Numbered from the stretch's first letter, positions 7,018-16,292 are shown. The stretch is 25,716 bases of DNA from Actinomycetes bacterium (GCA_023434535.1 JAEYSR010000209.1:1-25716); one strand, 5' to 3'. Program-made: numbers and translations. Notes: generated from the sequence alone by a model not told the origin.

Positions 7018-9570
7018 GTGGCACTCGACCAGGACGTCGTGAACGCAGAGGTGGACGGGCCAGGAGCCCGGCCCGTGCAGGTCGTGGGTCAGGAGGGTGC
7101 GGCCCCGGGCCAGACCCCCGGCCTGGTCGACCTCACCGACTCGGCCACCGGTTCGCCCATGCAGGTGCGCAAGAGGGACGGCAGCCTCGAGCCGGTCGAC
7201 CTCAACAAGATCGTCCGGGCCGTCGCCCGGTGCGCCGTGGGCCTCGAGAACGTCGACCCCATGCGGGTCGCCACCCGGACCATCTCCGGTCTGGTGGACG
7301 GGGCCAGCACCGAGGAGCTCGACGAGCTCTCCATCCGCACCGCCGCCGCGCTGATCGCCGAGGAGCCCAACTACTCGCGGCTGGCCGCCCGCCTCCTCGC
7401 CACGGTGATCGACAAGGAGGTCCAGAACCAGGACATCTACTCCTTCAGCCAGTCGGTGGCGATGGGCCACGCCCAGGGCATCATCAGCGCCGAGACCGCG
7501 GCGATGGTCGCCACCAACTCCCGCAAGCTGAACGACGCCGTGCTGGCCGACCGCAACTGGCTCTACGAGTTCTTCGGCCTGCGCACGGTGTACGACCGCT
7601 ACCTGCTGCGCCACCCCGAGACCCGCCAGGTGGTCGAGACCCCGCAGTACTTCCTGCTCCGCGTGGCCTGCGGGCTGTCCCGCACCCCGGAGGAGGCGAT
7701 CGAGTTCTACCAGCTCATCTCGAGCCTCGAGTACCTGCCCAGCTCGCCGACGCTGTTCAACTCCGGCACCGCGCACCCGCAGATGTCGAGCTGCTACCTG
7801 CTGGACTCGCCCGAGGACAACCTCGACGCGATCTACGACCGCTACCGCGACGTCGCCCGGCTCTCCAAGCACGCCGGCGGCATCGGCCTCTCCTACAGCC
7901 GCATCCGCTCCCGCGGCTCGCTGATCCGCGGCACCAACGGGCTGTCGAACGGCATCGTCCCGTGGCTCAAGACGCTGGACTCCTCGGTCGCCGCGGTGAA
8001 CCAGGGCGGGCGGCGCAAGGGCGCGGCGTGCGTGTACCTCGAGACGTGGCACGCCGACATCGAGGAGTTCCTCGAGCTGCGTGACAACACCGGCGACACC
8101 GCCCGGCGCACCCACAACCTGAACCTGGCCAACTGGATCCCCGACCTGTTCATGGAGCGCGTCGAGCAGGACTGGCAGTGGTCGCTGTTCGATCCCAAGA
8201 AGGTCCCGCACCTCAACGACCTCTACGGCCAGGAGTTCCGCGACGCGTACGTCGCCGCCGAGAACGAGGGCCTCTTCGAGCGCCAGGTCCCCGCCCGCCA
8301 GCTCTACCAGCGGATGATGCGGACGCTCGCCGAGACCGGCAACGGCTGGATGACGTTCAAGGACGCGTCCAACCTCAAGTGCAACCAGACCGGCTCGAAC
8401 GCGGCGGACGGCACGCCGAACGTCGTGCACCTGTCCAACCTCTGCACCGAGATCCTCGAGGTCACCAACCAGGCCGAGACCGCCGTGTGCAACCTCGGTT
8501 CGGTCAACCTCGGCGCCATGGTCCGCCCCGGTGCCGACGGCGCCGTGGCCTTCGACTTCGACCGTCTGGCCGAGGTCGTGCGGCTCGCCGTGCCGTTCCT
8601 CGACCGGGTGGTCGACATCAACTTCTACCCGACCGACGCCGCCGGGAACTCGAACGCCAAGTGGCGGCCGGTGGGCCTGGGCCTGATGGGCCTGCAGGAC
8701 GTCTTCTTCAAGCTCGGGCTGCCCTTCGACTCCGACGCCGCCCGCGACCTCTCGACCCGCATCTCCGAGGAGATCTACTTCAACGCCCTGACCGCGTCGG
8801 CGGACCTGGCCGAGCGCTTCGGCCCGCACGACGGCTTCTCCGAGACCCGGGCCGCCAAGGGCCAGCTCCAGTTCGACCTCTGGGGCGTCACCCCCACCGA
8901 CCCGGCTCGCTGGGACGCCCTCAAGCAGCGGATCGTCCGCACCGGCCTGCGCAACTCGCTGATGATCGCCATCGCCCCGACCGCGACCATCGCCTCGATC
9001 GCCGGCTGCTACGAGTGCATCGAGCCGCAGGTGTCCAACCTGTTCAAGCGGGAGACGCTCTCGGGCGAGTTCCTCCAGATCAACACCTACCTGGTCCGCG
9101 AGCTGCAGGCCCGTGGGCTCTGGACCGAGTCGGTCATCTCCGCCATCAAGCGCGACGAGGGGTCGGTCCAGGGCATCGACGCCATCCCCGCCGACATCCG
9201 GGCCATCTACCGCACGGCCTGGGAGCTGCCCATGCGTGCGCTGATCGACATGGGTGCCGCCCGCGGCGCCTACATCGACCAGAGCCAGTCCCTGAACCTG
9301 TTCATGGAGTCGCCGACCATCGGGAAGCTCTCCTCCATGTACGTGCACGCCTGGAAGTCCGGCCTCAAGACCACGTACTACATGCGGTCCCGCCCGGCGA
9401 CGCGCATCAACAAGACGACCACGAGCGCGGCCGCCACGACCACGCCCGACGGCGGTCCCGGCGGGCCGACCGGCGGCGGCGAGCCGGCCCCGGCGCCGAC
9501 GTCGTTCACCGACGAGGAGGCGCTGGCCTGCTCGCTCGAGAACCCCGAGTCCTGCGAAGCCTGCCAGTGA
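7018..9570 (+). CDS. nrdA: class Ia ribonucleoside-diphosphate reductase, alpha subunit
   Basis: Catalytic subunit that reduces ribonucleotides to deoxyribonucleotides for DNA synthesis; partner is the NrdB encoded next. In the 850-aa protein an ATP-cone allosteric domain lies at about 48-140. The active-site cysteine pair is C259 and C491, the radical cysteine block is N474-L-C476-T-E478, the radical-transfer tyrosines are Y787-Y788, and the C-terminal shuttle pair is C846-EA-C849 behind a Thr/Gly/Pro linker (about 797-830). All catalytic residues are present. The GTG at 7018 was chosen for its AAGGGGG ribosome site; this gives a 47-residue extension of low similarity before the ATP-cone, and an internal Met48 is an alternative. 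NrdR boxes upstream suggest dATP-dependent repression. Confidence 0.95.
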   Translation: MALDQDVVNAEVDGPGARPVQVVGQEGAAPGQTPGLVDLTDSATGSPMQVRKRDGSLEPVDLNKIVRAVARCAVGLENVDPMRVATRTISGLVDGASTEELDELSIRTAAALIAEEPNYSRLAARLLATVIDKEVQNQDIYSFSQSVAMGHAQGIISAETAAMVATNSRKLNDAVLADRNWLYEFFGLRTVYDRYLLRHPETRQVVETPQYFLLRVACGLSRTPEEAIEFYQLISSLEYLPSSPTLFNSGTAHPQMSSCYLLDSPEDNLDAIYDRYRDVARLSKHAGGIGLSYSRIRSRGSLIRGTNGLSNGIVPWLKTLDSSVAAVNQGGRRKGAACVYLETWHADIEEFLELRDNTGDTARRTHNLNLANWIPDLFMERVEQDWQWSLFDPKKVPHLNDLYGQEFRDAYVAAENEGLFERQVPARQLYQRMMRTLAETGNGWMTFKDASNLKCNQTGSNAADGTPNVVHLSNLCTEILEVTNQAETAVCNLGSVNLGAMVRPGADGAVAFDFDRLAEVVRLAVPFLDRVVDINFYPTDAAGNSNAKWRPVGLGLMGLQDVFFKLGLPFDSDAARDLSTRISEEIYFNALTASADLAERFGPHDGFSETRAAKGQLQFDLWGVTPTDPARWDALKQRIVRTGLRNSLMIAIAPTATIASIAGCYECIEPQVSNLFKRETLSGEFLQINTYLVRELQARGLWTESVISAIKRDEGSVQGIDAIPADIRAIYRTAWELPMRALIDMGAARGAYIDQSQSLNLFMESPTIGKLSSMYVHAWKSGLKTTYYMRSRPATRINKTTTSAAATTTPDGGPGGPTGGGEPAPAPTSFTDEEALACSLENPESCEACQ

Positions 9571-9580
9571 GCGGCGCTCG

Positions 9581-9607
9581 CTGAGCCGCTGCGTCCGGGC
9601 GGCTCAG
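9581..9607 (+). other. nrdA-nrdB intergenic hairpin
   Basis: A perfect 9-bp inverted repeat, CTGAGCCGC (9581-9589) and GCGGCTCAG (9599-9607) around a 9-nt loop, begins 10 nt after the nrdA stop. No U-tract follows. It could protect or partly terminate the nrdA message and set the NrdA to NrdB ratio; this is inference. Confidence 0.6.
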
Positions 9608-9695
9608 CCCGAGCCGCTCGCGGCGAGCTCACGCCGCCGCACGCCACCCACCACTCGTCCGTCACACGCCCTCGCCCCAGGAGCACCGCGCCCAC

Positions 9696-10784
9696 ATGTC
9701 ACTGAACGAAGCACTTGCCTACAACCTGCCCGAGCCCGCAGTCGTCAACCCGGCCGTCGTCCCCGACGCACCGACCGGTGCCGGCAACCTGCTCGACCCC
9801 GGGTTCCACCTGACGCTGCGGCCGATGCGCTACCCGCAGTTCTACGACATGTACCGCGACGCGATCCGCAACACCTGGACCGTCGAGGAGATCGACTTCT
9901 CCGACGACCTGGTGGACCTGCAGCGCAAGCTGCTGCCGGCGGAGCGCCACCTCATCAACCGCCTGGTCGCCTTCTTCGCGACGGGCGACTCGATCGTGGC
10001 GAACAACCTCGTGCTGAACCTCTACCAGCACATCAACACGCCCGAAGCCCGGATGTACCTGAGCCGCCAGCTCTACGAGGAGGCCCTGCACGTCCAGTTC
10101 TACCTGACGCTGCTGGACACCTACATCCCCGAGCAGGACGAGCGTGCCCAGGCGTTCGCGGCGATCGAGAACATCCCGTCGATCCGTCGCAAGGGCGAGT
10201 TCTGCTTCAAGTGGATCGACTCGATCAACAGCCTCGACGAGCTCCGCACCCGTGAGGACCGCCAGCAGTTCCTGCTGAACCTGATCTGCTTCGCGGCCTG
10301 CATCGAGGGCCTGTTCTTCTTCGGCGCCTTCGCCTACGTCTACTTCCTCCGCTCCAAGGGCCTGCTCAACGGCCTCGCCGCCGGCACCAACTGGGTGTTC
10401 CGCGACGAGTCGTGCCACATGAACTTCGCGTTCGAGGTCATCGAGCAGGTCCGCCGTGAGGAGCCCGACCTCTTCGACGACCACCTCGGCGCCCAGGTCC
10501 GGGAGATGATCGGCGAGGCCGTCGAGTGCGAGTTCGGCTTCGCCGAGGACCTGTTGAGCCAGGGCATCGCCGGCATGTCGCTCGTCGACATGCGCGAGTA
10601 CCTCCAGTTCGTCGCCGACCAGCGGCTGATGACCCTCGGCCTTCCCAAGGCCTACGGCTCCAAGAACCCGTTCGCCTTCATGGAGCTCCAGGACGTGCAG
10701 GAGCTCACGAACTTCTTCGAACGGACCGTGTCCTCGTACCAGATGGGTGTCGAGGGCGAGGTGTCCTTCGACGAGGAGTTCTGA
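9696..10784 (+). CDS. nrdB: class Ia ribonucleoside-diphosphate reductase, beta subunit
   Basis: Di-iron radical-generating subunit for NrdA, 362 aa. All ligands and the radical residue align: D98 (ATGDSI), E129 and H132 with the radical Tyr Y136 (EEALHVQFY), E204 (CIEGLFF), E238 and H241 (DESCH). W61 fits the radical-transfer tryptophan and Y348 the C-terminal transfer tyrosine, followed by the acidic tail that docks on NrdA. The tyrosyl-radical position is intact, so it is not a Mn/Fe phenylalanine type. It lies 125 bp after nrdA with a hairpin between, probably co-transcribed; an AGGAG motif at 9679-9683 is a somewhat distant ribosome site. Confidence 0.96.
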   Translation: MSLNEALAYNLPEPAVVNPAVVPDAPTGAGNLLDPGFHLTLRPMRYPQFYDMYRDAIRNTWTVEEIDFSDDLVDLQRKLLPAERHLINRLVAFFATGDSIVANNLVLNLYQHINTPEARMYLSRQLYEEALHVQFYLTLLDTYIPEQDERAQAFAAIENIPSIRRKGEFCFKWIDSINSLDELRTREDRQQFLLNLICFAACIEGLFFFGAFAYVYFLRSKGLLNGLAAGTNWVFRDESCHMNFAFEVIEQVRREEPDLFDDHLGAQVREMIGEAVECEFGFAEDLLSQGIAGMSLVDMREYLQFVADQRLMTLGLPKAYGSKNPFAFMELQDVQELTNFFERTVSSYQMGVEGEVSFDEEF

Positions 10785-10806
10785 CCCTCGCCGTCCCGCC
10801 CCGTCC

Positions 10807-10842
10807 CCCGGCCCCGTCCCAGGCCCGAACCGGGGTGCCGGG
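10807..10842. terminator. candidate bidirectional terminator
   Basis: Between convergent nrdB and the DUF5996 gene, CCCGG-CCCCG (10807-10816) pairs with CGGGG-TG-CCGGG (10831-10842), a 10-bp GC stem with a 2-nt bulge. There is no T-tract, as often in high-GC actinobacteria. Confidence 0.5.
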
Positions 10843-10845
10843 TGG

Positions 10846-11736
10846 TCAGGGCCAGTCGGCCAGCTCCGCGGCGGCGGCGTGGGTCGCCCTGAGGAAGCCG
10901 AGCAGCGTCCCGTCGGGATCGGCCGCGGTGCGGACGTCCTCGTAGGGCAGCACGAACTCGCCGAGCGCCTCGTCGAAGTGCCCGGCCGTGAGGGTCGTGT
11001 CGCGGTAGCCGTCGGGTTCGGGGTAGGCGTAGGCGTAGAACGCGCCTTCGCGACCGCCCGGCGCCGATGACCCGCCTCCGGGCCAGAACCCGCAGCTGGA
11101 CACCTCTTCGCAGTAGGCCTCGTGCATGACCCAGTCGGGGCAGTTCGGGATCCCGCCGGGGTGCTGCGGCGCCGGCCGTCCGGAGAACCGGGTGACGGCC
11201 AGGTCGAACGCTCCCCAGAAGAAGTGGACCGGGCTGACCTTGCCCCGGAACTCCGAGCGGAACCTCTGCAGCACCCGGTCGGCGGCGACGAGCTGGCCGT
11301 GGAACAGGCGGGCGGCCTCGGCGTCGTAGTCGGCGTGCACGGTGTCCTCGGCGAACGGGATGACGTCGGGCAGCTCGACCGGGGTCCCGACGATCCGGAC
11401 GTCGACGCCGAGCCGGCCCAGCGTGGCGAACAGCTCGTCGTGGAAGTCGGCGGTCGTCCTCGGGCGCAGTTCGATCGAGGCGGTGCGACCGTCGGACCGG
11501 CGGATCAGGAGCTCACCGCCGATCAGGTCGAACTCGAGGTCGACGACGCCACCGTCGGCCAGTGGGATGGCGCCGGTGCGCAGCCCGCGCGCCGACACGT
11601 ACAGCGTGACGTGCCACCACTGGTTGATCGGGGGCGTGAGCTCCATGCGGACCTTGCCCACCATCTGCGTCCACAGCTGCAGGGTGTCGCGGGTCGGGGT
11701 CCAGTCGTCGACGTTCAGTTCGGGCCAGGCGTCCAT
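10846..11736 (-). CDS. DUF5996 family protein
   Basis: A 296-aa protein recognised as DUF5996 from its N-terminal pattern (WPELNVDDWTPTRDTLQLWTQ, then PPINQWWHVTLYVSARGL) and HFFWGAFDLAVTRFSGR in the centre. The family is uncharacterised; no catalytic motif can be assigned. His, Trp and Cys residues cluster at about 195-240. No signal peptide or membrane segment, so cytoplasmic. The ATG at 11736 has TAGACC ending 6 nt upstream. It stands alone on the minus strand, converging with nrdB and separated by 118 bp from the upstream oxidoreductase gene. Confidence 0.8.
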   Translation of the reverse strand: MDAWPELNVDDWTPTRDTLQLWTQMVGKVRMELTPPINQWWHVTLYVSARGLRTGAIPLADGGVVDLEFDLIGGELLIRRSDGRTASIELRPRTTADFHDELFATLGRLGVDVRIVGTPVELPDVIPFAEDTVHADYDAEAARLFHGQLVAADRVLQRFRSEFRGKVSPVHFFWGAFDLAVTRFSGRPAPQHPGGIPNCPDWVMHEAYCEEVSSCGFWPGGGSSAPGGREGAFYAYAYPEPDGYRDTTLTAGHFDEALGEFVLPYEDVRTAADPDGTLLGFLRATHAAAAELADWP

Positions 11737-11742
11737 GGCGGT

Positions 11743-11748
11743 GGTCTA
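11743..11748 (-). promoter_or_regulatory. DUF5996 gene -10 element
   Basis: TAGACC on the minus strand, 6 nt before the ATG at 11736. The last base deviates from the TANNNT pattern, so this is the weakest of the set. Confidence 0.35.
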
Positions 11749-11854
11749 CCCCAGACGCCCGGTCGGCCTGTCGAAGTCGTGCGTGACGGTCGTGCACGTG
11801 GCGTGTGGCGTACAAGTTCGCCGGCGGATGGAGTCGACCGGCGGAGTGCTCGGC

Positions 11855-12928
11855 TCAGCCCTTCCAGAGCTGCATCGGGTTGAGGGTCCGGTCGCCCGTG
11901 AACGGGACGGCCACCTCGGCTCCGGACCGGCCGGCCGACTCGTAGGCCGCGCAGATGACCTCGAGCACGTCCCTGGCCGCCTCGGGGGTCTGGGATGAGT
12001 CGAGGTGGGCGAGCTGGTCGACGTAGCCCATCCTCTCGAGGAGGGGATCGGCGGCGTCCGGGTGGCGGTCGGCGACGTCGACCGGCTCCCCGTCGAGCTC
12101 CACGAGGACCTCGGGGTAGAGCTCGAGACGGACCACTCCGTCGTCGGACGCGGCCTGCAGCGCCCACTCCGCCTGCGGCGACGACGTCCCGGGTTCGTCG
12201 TCGCCGGCGGTCCAGGACACGTCGACGGTCGCCTCCAGCCCGGAACGGAACCGCAGCAGGACCTGCGCGTCGTCGTCCGCGCCGTCGGGCCGTCCGGAGC
12301 TCATCTCCGCCGACACCGCGACCACCGGCTCCCCGGCGAGCGCCATGACGAGCGCGAGCGGGTGGGGGCCGAGGTCGAACAGCACGCCACCCGCGGCGAG
12401 CGGCTCGGTGAAGTGACCCCAGGTCGGCGGCGACTGCAACGTCCTGGCCGACAGGTGCCGGAGCGGACCCATCGTCGCCCGATGGGCGGTCACCGTCGCC
12501 CAGGCGGGGGCGTGGAGGAGGTTCTCGGCGCAGCGGAGGATGGGGCCGTCGGCGTCGGCGGCGGCGTCGACCAGCCGGTCGGCGTCTGCCAACGTCGTCG
12601 TGAACGGCTTCTCCACCAGCACGTCGGCGCCGGCGGCGAGCCCCTGGAGCGCCAGGGCGGCGTGGGTCGGCGGGGGAGTGGCGACCACGAGCAGGTCGGC
12701 GCCGGCGGGGAGGTCGTCGACTCCCACGTGGCGGACGTCGTGGCGGTGCTGGTCGTCGAGCTGGCCGGCCAGATGGCGGGCGGAGGCGCCGCCCGCCGAC
12801 GCGATCGCGACCACGCGCCCGCCGGCCACCGGTGCGGCGAGGGCGTGGACCACGGCGATCGCGCCCGCTCCCGCCAGGGCGATCGTGGTGTCCTCAGCGG
12901 ACGCGTCGCGACGTCGTCTCCAGATCAA
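11855..12928 (-). CDS. Gfo/Idh/MocA family oxidoreductase
   Basis: A 357-aa NAD(P)-dependent dehydrogenase of the glucose-fructose oxidoreductase / myo-inositol dehydrogenase family. The Rossmann glycine motif is G20-AGAIA, the conserved E106-K-P108 follows at the usual distance, and the GGVLFDLGPHPL block (180-191, with H189) marks the C-terminal domain. The substrate, probably a sugar or polyol, is not deducible. The start is a TTG at 12928, 19 bp after the stop of the upstream F420-type oxidoreductase; no better start exists before the Rossmann motif. The short gap suggests one operon. Confidence 0.85.
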   Translation of the reverse strand: MIWRRRRDASAEDTTIALAGAGAIAVVHALAAPVAGGRVVAIASAGGASARHLAGQLDDQHRHDVRHVGVDDLPAGADLLVVATPPPTHAALALQGLAAGADVLVEKPFTTTLADADRLVDAAADADGPILRCAENLLHAPAWATVTAHRATMGPLRHLSARTLQSPPTWGHFTEPLAAGGVLFDLGPHPLALVMALAGEPVVAVSAEMSSGRPDGADDDAQVLLRFRSGLEATVDVSWTAGDDEPGTSSPQAEWALQAASDDGVVRLELYPEVLVELDGEPVDVADRHPDAADPLLERMGYVDQLAHLDSSQTPEAARDVLEVICAAYESAGRSGAEVAVPFTGDRTLNPMQLWKG

Positions 12929-12947
12929 CGTGGGATCCCGGGTCCGC

Positions 12948-13880
12948 TCAGCGGCCGGCGAGCTCGGCCACGAGCGGCGCCATGGTCTCCGCGGCGTCGG
13001 CCTGGAAGACGTAGTACGAGAACCCCCAGCGGTCCCGGCGGGCCTCGAGCCGGTCGACGATCTCGCCCAGGCTCCCCGCCACGACGGTGGGCGCGTCGAG
13101 GACCTCCTCGGGCGGGGCGCCGAACAGCTCGGACAGGAACGCGGCGAAGGACTCGGTGTCGTCGGTGATCGTGGCGGCGAAGCTCAGCTGGTTGAGCTCG
13201 ATCTGCTCGAACCGGTCGCCGGCGGCCTCCCTGACCCACTCGACCTTGCGGTCGACGGCCGAGGCCATGGCGTCGAGCGCCGTCTCCGCCGTGATCGCTC
13301 CCGCCTTCAGGTTGGGGTTGACCCCGACGATGTCGGCGTGGCGGGCCGCGATCGACAGCACCCGCTTGCCGCCGCCCCCGATGAGGAGCTTCGGTCCGCC
13401 GTCGGTGTGGGGCTTGGGAAGGCCGTTCAGCCCGGTGATCGAGTAGTGCTCGCCGGTGAAGTCGAACGGACCGTCGCCGAACATCCCGGCGATGACCTCG
13501 AGTCCCTCCTCGAACCTGTCGACCCGGACCTTGGGCGGGTCGTAGGCCATGCCCGACTGCTCGTAGTCCGTGATCATCCAGCCGGCGCCGAGGCCGAGCT
13601 CGACCCGTCCGGAGGTGAGCAGGTCGAGGGTCGCCATCTCCGTCGCCAGCGTGACCGGGTGTCGGTAGTCGTTGTCGAACACCAGGGCGCCGACGTTGAG
13701 CGTGGAGGTCGCCTCGGCGGCGACCGAGAGGGCGGCGATCGGTGCCAGCTGGTCGCCGAAGTGATCGGGCACGAAGAGCGTCGAGTAGCCGAGCTCCTCG
13801 GTCCGGCGCGCGGTCTCCTGCCACGTCGTGCCCTCGAGGGGCTTGCTGTACTGGACGCCGAAGCGGAACGGGTGGCTCAT
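12948..13880 (-). CDS. luciferase-like, F420-type oxidoreductase
   Basis: A 310-aa TIM-barrel flavin/F420 oxidoreductase of the luciferase-like superfamily, closest by eye to the TIGR03621 (MSMEG_2516-type) group. Recognisable stretches are FGVQYSKPLEGTTWQETARR at the N-terminus, VPDHFGDQ, the TSGRVELGLGAGWM block with a cofactor-binding loop, and KLLIGGGGKRVL. Physiological substrate unknown. The ATG at 13880 was chosen over an in-frame GTG three codons upstream because a TAGCGT hexamer lies 7 nt before it. It heads a probable two-gene unit with the Gfo/Idh/MocA enzyme and is divergent from the penicillin-binding protein gene. Confidence 0.88.
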   Translation of the reverse strand: MSHPFRFGVQYSKPLEGTTWQETARRTEELGYSTLFVPDHFGDQLAPIAALSVAAEATSTLNVGALVFDNDYRHPVTLATEMATLDLLTSGRVELGLGAGWMITDYEQSGMAYDPPKVRVDRFEEGLEVIAGMFGDGPFDFTGEHYSITGLNGLPKPHTDGGPKLLIGGGGKRVLSIAARHADIVGVNPNLKAGAITAETALDAMASAVDRKVEWVREAAGDRFEQIELNQLSFAATITDDTESFAAFLSELFGAPPEEVLDAPTVVAGSLGEIVDRLEARRDRWGFSYYVFQADAAETMAPLVAELAGR

Positions 13881-13887
13881 GGCCGGC

Positions 13888-13893
13888 ACGCTA
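13888..13893 (-). promoter_or_regulatory. F420-type oxidoreductase -10 element
   Basis: TAGCGT on the minus strand, 7 nt before the ATG at 13880, predicting a leaderless transcript. Confidence 0.5.
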
Positions 13894-14016
13894 CCCGTGG
13901 CTCCGCGACGAGAGTCCGCTCGATCCGTGCGAGGACCTCTCGGGCACCCTGAGGATCCGCTCGGCCACGCCGGACGGCTCGCCGGCGGGTGCCCTGGGCC
14001 GGCACCTCGTCACCGG

Positions 14017-14022
14017 TAGCGT
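14017..14022 (+). promoter_or_regulatory. PBP gene -10 element (candidate)
   Basis: TAGCGT, the same hexamer as for the divergent oxidoreductase. Its start of transcription would lie near 14029, giving a leader of about 26 nt before the ATG at 14055, with no clear Shine-Dalgarno. Confidence 0.4.
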
Positions 14023-14054
14023 GGAGCGGCGTCATCCGCCGCGCCGACACCTCC

Positions 14055-16292
14055 ATGAGCCGACCGACCCGACTCCTCCTCCGATTCACCGCGATCGTCG
14101 CGCTCGGCGTGGCCGCGCTCGTGCTCATCGGCTCGGCCCTGGTTCCCGAGATCGGCCGGCTGCCCGAGGCGGCGTCGTTCAACTCGGTGACCAAGCTGGC
14201 GCTGCCGTCGCTGCCCGAGGCGTCCAAGATCGTCACCGAGACGGGCGAGCCGTACGGCGTCCTGGCCGGCAGCGAGAACCGCGACGTGGTGTCGCTCGAC
14301 CAGATCTCGCCCGAGCTCCAGAAGACGGTGCTCGCGGTGGAGGACGCCGACTTCTACGAGCACGACGGCGTGTCGGCGAAGTCCATCCTGCGGGCGTTCC
14401 GGGCCAACAGCGACGCGGGCGGGATCTCCCAGGGCGGGTCCACTATCACCCAGCAGCTGGTCAAGCTGTCGCTGGTCGGCGACGAGCGCAACATCACCAG
14501 GAAGATGAAGGAGGCGTCGCTCGCCCTCCAGCTCGAGCAGCAGCTGTGCGAGGGCGTGCCCAAGAAGACCTGCAAGGACCAGATCCTCGAGCAGTACCTC
14601 AACACCGTGTACATGGGTCGCGGGGCGTACGGGATGCAGGCCGCCGCGCAGACGTACTTCGACAAGCCGGCGTCGGAGATCAACTACGCCGAGGCGGCCA
14701 TCCTGGCGTCGCTGATCCGCAACCCCAACGGCTACGACCCGATCCGGTTCCCCAAGGTCGCCAAGGAGCGCCGGGTCATCGTCCTGTCGCGGATGAAGGA
14801 GCAGGGCCTCGTCACCGAGGACGAGGCGACCTTCATCGCCGCGCTGCCGCTGCCGACCGAGGCGTTCGGCCGCACGATCGCCCTCACGACCGATTCGCTG
14901 AGCTACGTCGAGCGCAAGGTGCGCGACGAGCTGCTCGCTGCCGAGTGGCTCGCGCCGACCCAGGAGCTGCGGCGCTACCTGGTGTTCAACGGCGGTCTCC
15001 GCATCACCACGACGATCGACCCGACCATGCAGGCCGCGGCGGAGGCCGCTGCGGCGGCCAACCCGCTGAAGGCGGCCAACCCCGAGACGGCGGTGGCCCT
15101 GGCGTCGGTCGAGCCGTCCAGCGGCGCGGTCCGGGCGGTCGTCGGAGAGGCCGAGGTCCCTGACAAGGGGCTGGTGGAGATCGCGGCCCCGATCGGTGGT
15201 CGTTCGTCGGGCTCGTCGTTCAAGGTGTTCACGCTCGTCGCCGCCCTCGACGCCGGCTACAGCATCAACAGCACGGTCTCCGGTGCGTACGCGCCGGAGA
15301 ACATGAAGAAGTTGTGGGGCGTCAAGGACTCGGGGCCGTACCCCGACGACTGCCCGTCGCAGGGCATGGTGGAGCTCGGCCAGGCCCTGGCCCAGTCCAA
15401 CAACTGCGCCTTCATGCGCCTCCAGGGGGCGGTCGGCTTCGATGCGGTCGAGAGCACGGCGGTCAAGCTCGGGATCACCGAGTCGTCCCTGGACCCGAAC
15501 CACGTCGAGCCGGCGTGCTTCACCATCGGCTGCGACGCACTGGTCAAGCCCCTCGACATGGCGCTGGCGTACTCGACGATCGCCAACGACGGTCGTCGCA
15601 ACGACGCCCACTTCGTCTCCAAGGTGGAGGACCGGACCGGCAAGGTGCTCTTCGAGGCTGCCCCCCGCGACGAGCAGGTGGTGCCCGTCGACGTGGCCCG
15701 CCAGGCCGTCATCGGGATGGAGAAGGTCGTCACCAACGGCACCTACTCCGCCGGGTCCCTTCCCCAGCGTCGACCGGCGGCCGGCAAGACCGGGACCACG
15801 GAGCTCGAGGGCGGCAAGAACACCGACGTGTGGTTCGTCGGCTTCACGCCGCAGCTGTCGACGGCGGTGTGGATCGGCAACCCGGCGGCGAACACGAACA
15901 TGAAGGGCGGGCGGGTCCAGGGTGGCGCCACCGCGGCGCGGGTCTGGCACGACTACATGTCCACGGTCCTCGACGGCGCCCCGGTCCTCCAGTTCTCCGA
16001 GCCGACCAAGCTGCCGAAGGCCAAGGCCGTCCCCGACCCCTGGAAGAGCTCGTCGTCCAGGTCCGGCTCGTCCTCGTCGTCCGGATCGTCCTCGTCCCGC
16101 TCGTCGTCGGGGTCGACCTCGGGGTCCTCCAAGTCCAAGTCGACGACGACCAAGCCGAGCGGGACCACCCCGTCGTCCGGCACCGGGACCGGCGGATCGT
16201 CGGGCTCGGGCTCCTCGGGGGGCGGCACGACGGGCGGCGACGGCGGCGGTGGCACAGGCGGCGGCGACACCGGCGCAGGGACCGGCGGCTGA
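14055..16292 (+). CDS. class A penicillin-binding protein (bifunctional PBP1)
   Basis: Peptidoglycan synthase with glycosyltransferase and transpeptidase activities, anchored in the membrane with the catalytic part outside; 745 aa. One transmembrane helix at about 11-32. The GT51 domain shows E96-DADFYEHDG, GGSTITQQL (128-135) and YLNTVYMGRGAYG (181-193). The transpeptidase domain has the SxxK motif S387-SFK390, SxN as S448-NN and K578-T-G580. The C-terminal tail (about 664-745) is almost only Ser, Gly and Thr with some Lys, likely a disordered wall-spanning segment. Six extracellular Cys (165, 173, 433, 451, 488, 493) could form disulfides. The ATG at 14055 puts the helix at the N-terminus. 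Confidence 0.95.
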   Translation: MSRPTRLLLRFTAIVALGVAALVLIGSALVPEIGRLPEAASFNSVTKLALPSLPEASKIVTETGEPYGVLAGSENRDVVSLDQISPELQKTVLAVEDADFYEHDGVSAKSILRAFRANSDAGGISQGGSTITQQLVKLSLVGDERNITRKMKEASLALQLEQQLCEGVPKKTCKDQILEQYLNTVYMGRGAYGMQAAAQTYFDKPASEINYAEAAILASLIRNPNGYDPIRFPKVAKERRVIVLSRMKEQGLVTEDEATFIAALPLPTEAFGRTIALTTDSLSYVERKVRDELLAAEWLAPTQELRRYLVFNGGLRITTTIDPTMQAAAEAAAAANPLKAANPETAVALASVEPSSGAVRAVVGEAEVPDKGLVEIAAPIGGRSSGSSFKVFTLVAALDAGYSINSTVSGAYAPENMKKLWGVKDSGPYPDDCPSQGMVELGQALAQSNNCAFMRLQGAVGFDAVESTAVKLGITESSLDPNHVEPACFTIGCDALVKPLDMALAYSTIANDGRRNDAHFVSKVEDRTGKVLFEAAPRDEQVVPVDVARQAVIGMEKVVTNGTYSAGSLPQRRPAAGKTGTTELEGGKNTDVWFVGFTPQLSTAVWIGNPAANTNMKGGRVQGGATAARVWHDYMSTVLDGAPVLQFSEPTKLPKAKAVPDPWKSSSSRSGSSSSSGSSSSRSSSGSTSGSSKSKSTTTKPSGTTPSSGTGTGGSSGSGSSGGGTTGGDGGGGTGGGDTGAGTGG

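Noticed and set aside
6634..9348. 904-aa open frame on the minus strand opposite nrdA
   Set aside because: Antisense shadow of nrdA; it would also cover the nrd promoter and NrdR boxes.
16044..16289. Tandem repeat or CRISPR-like array
   Set aside because: The TCG/GGC-rich repetition encodes the Ser/Gly tail of the PBP in frame; there is no repeat-spacer structure.
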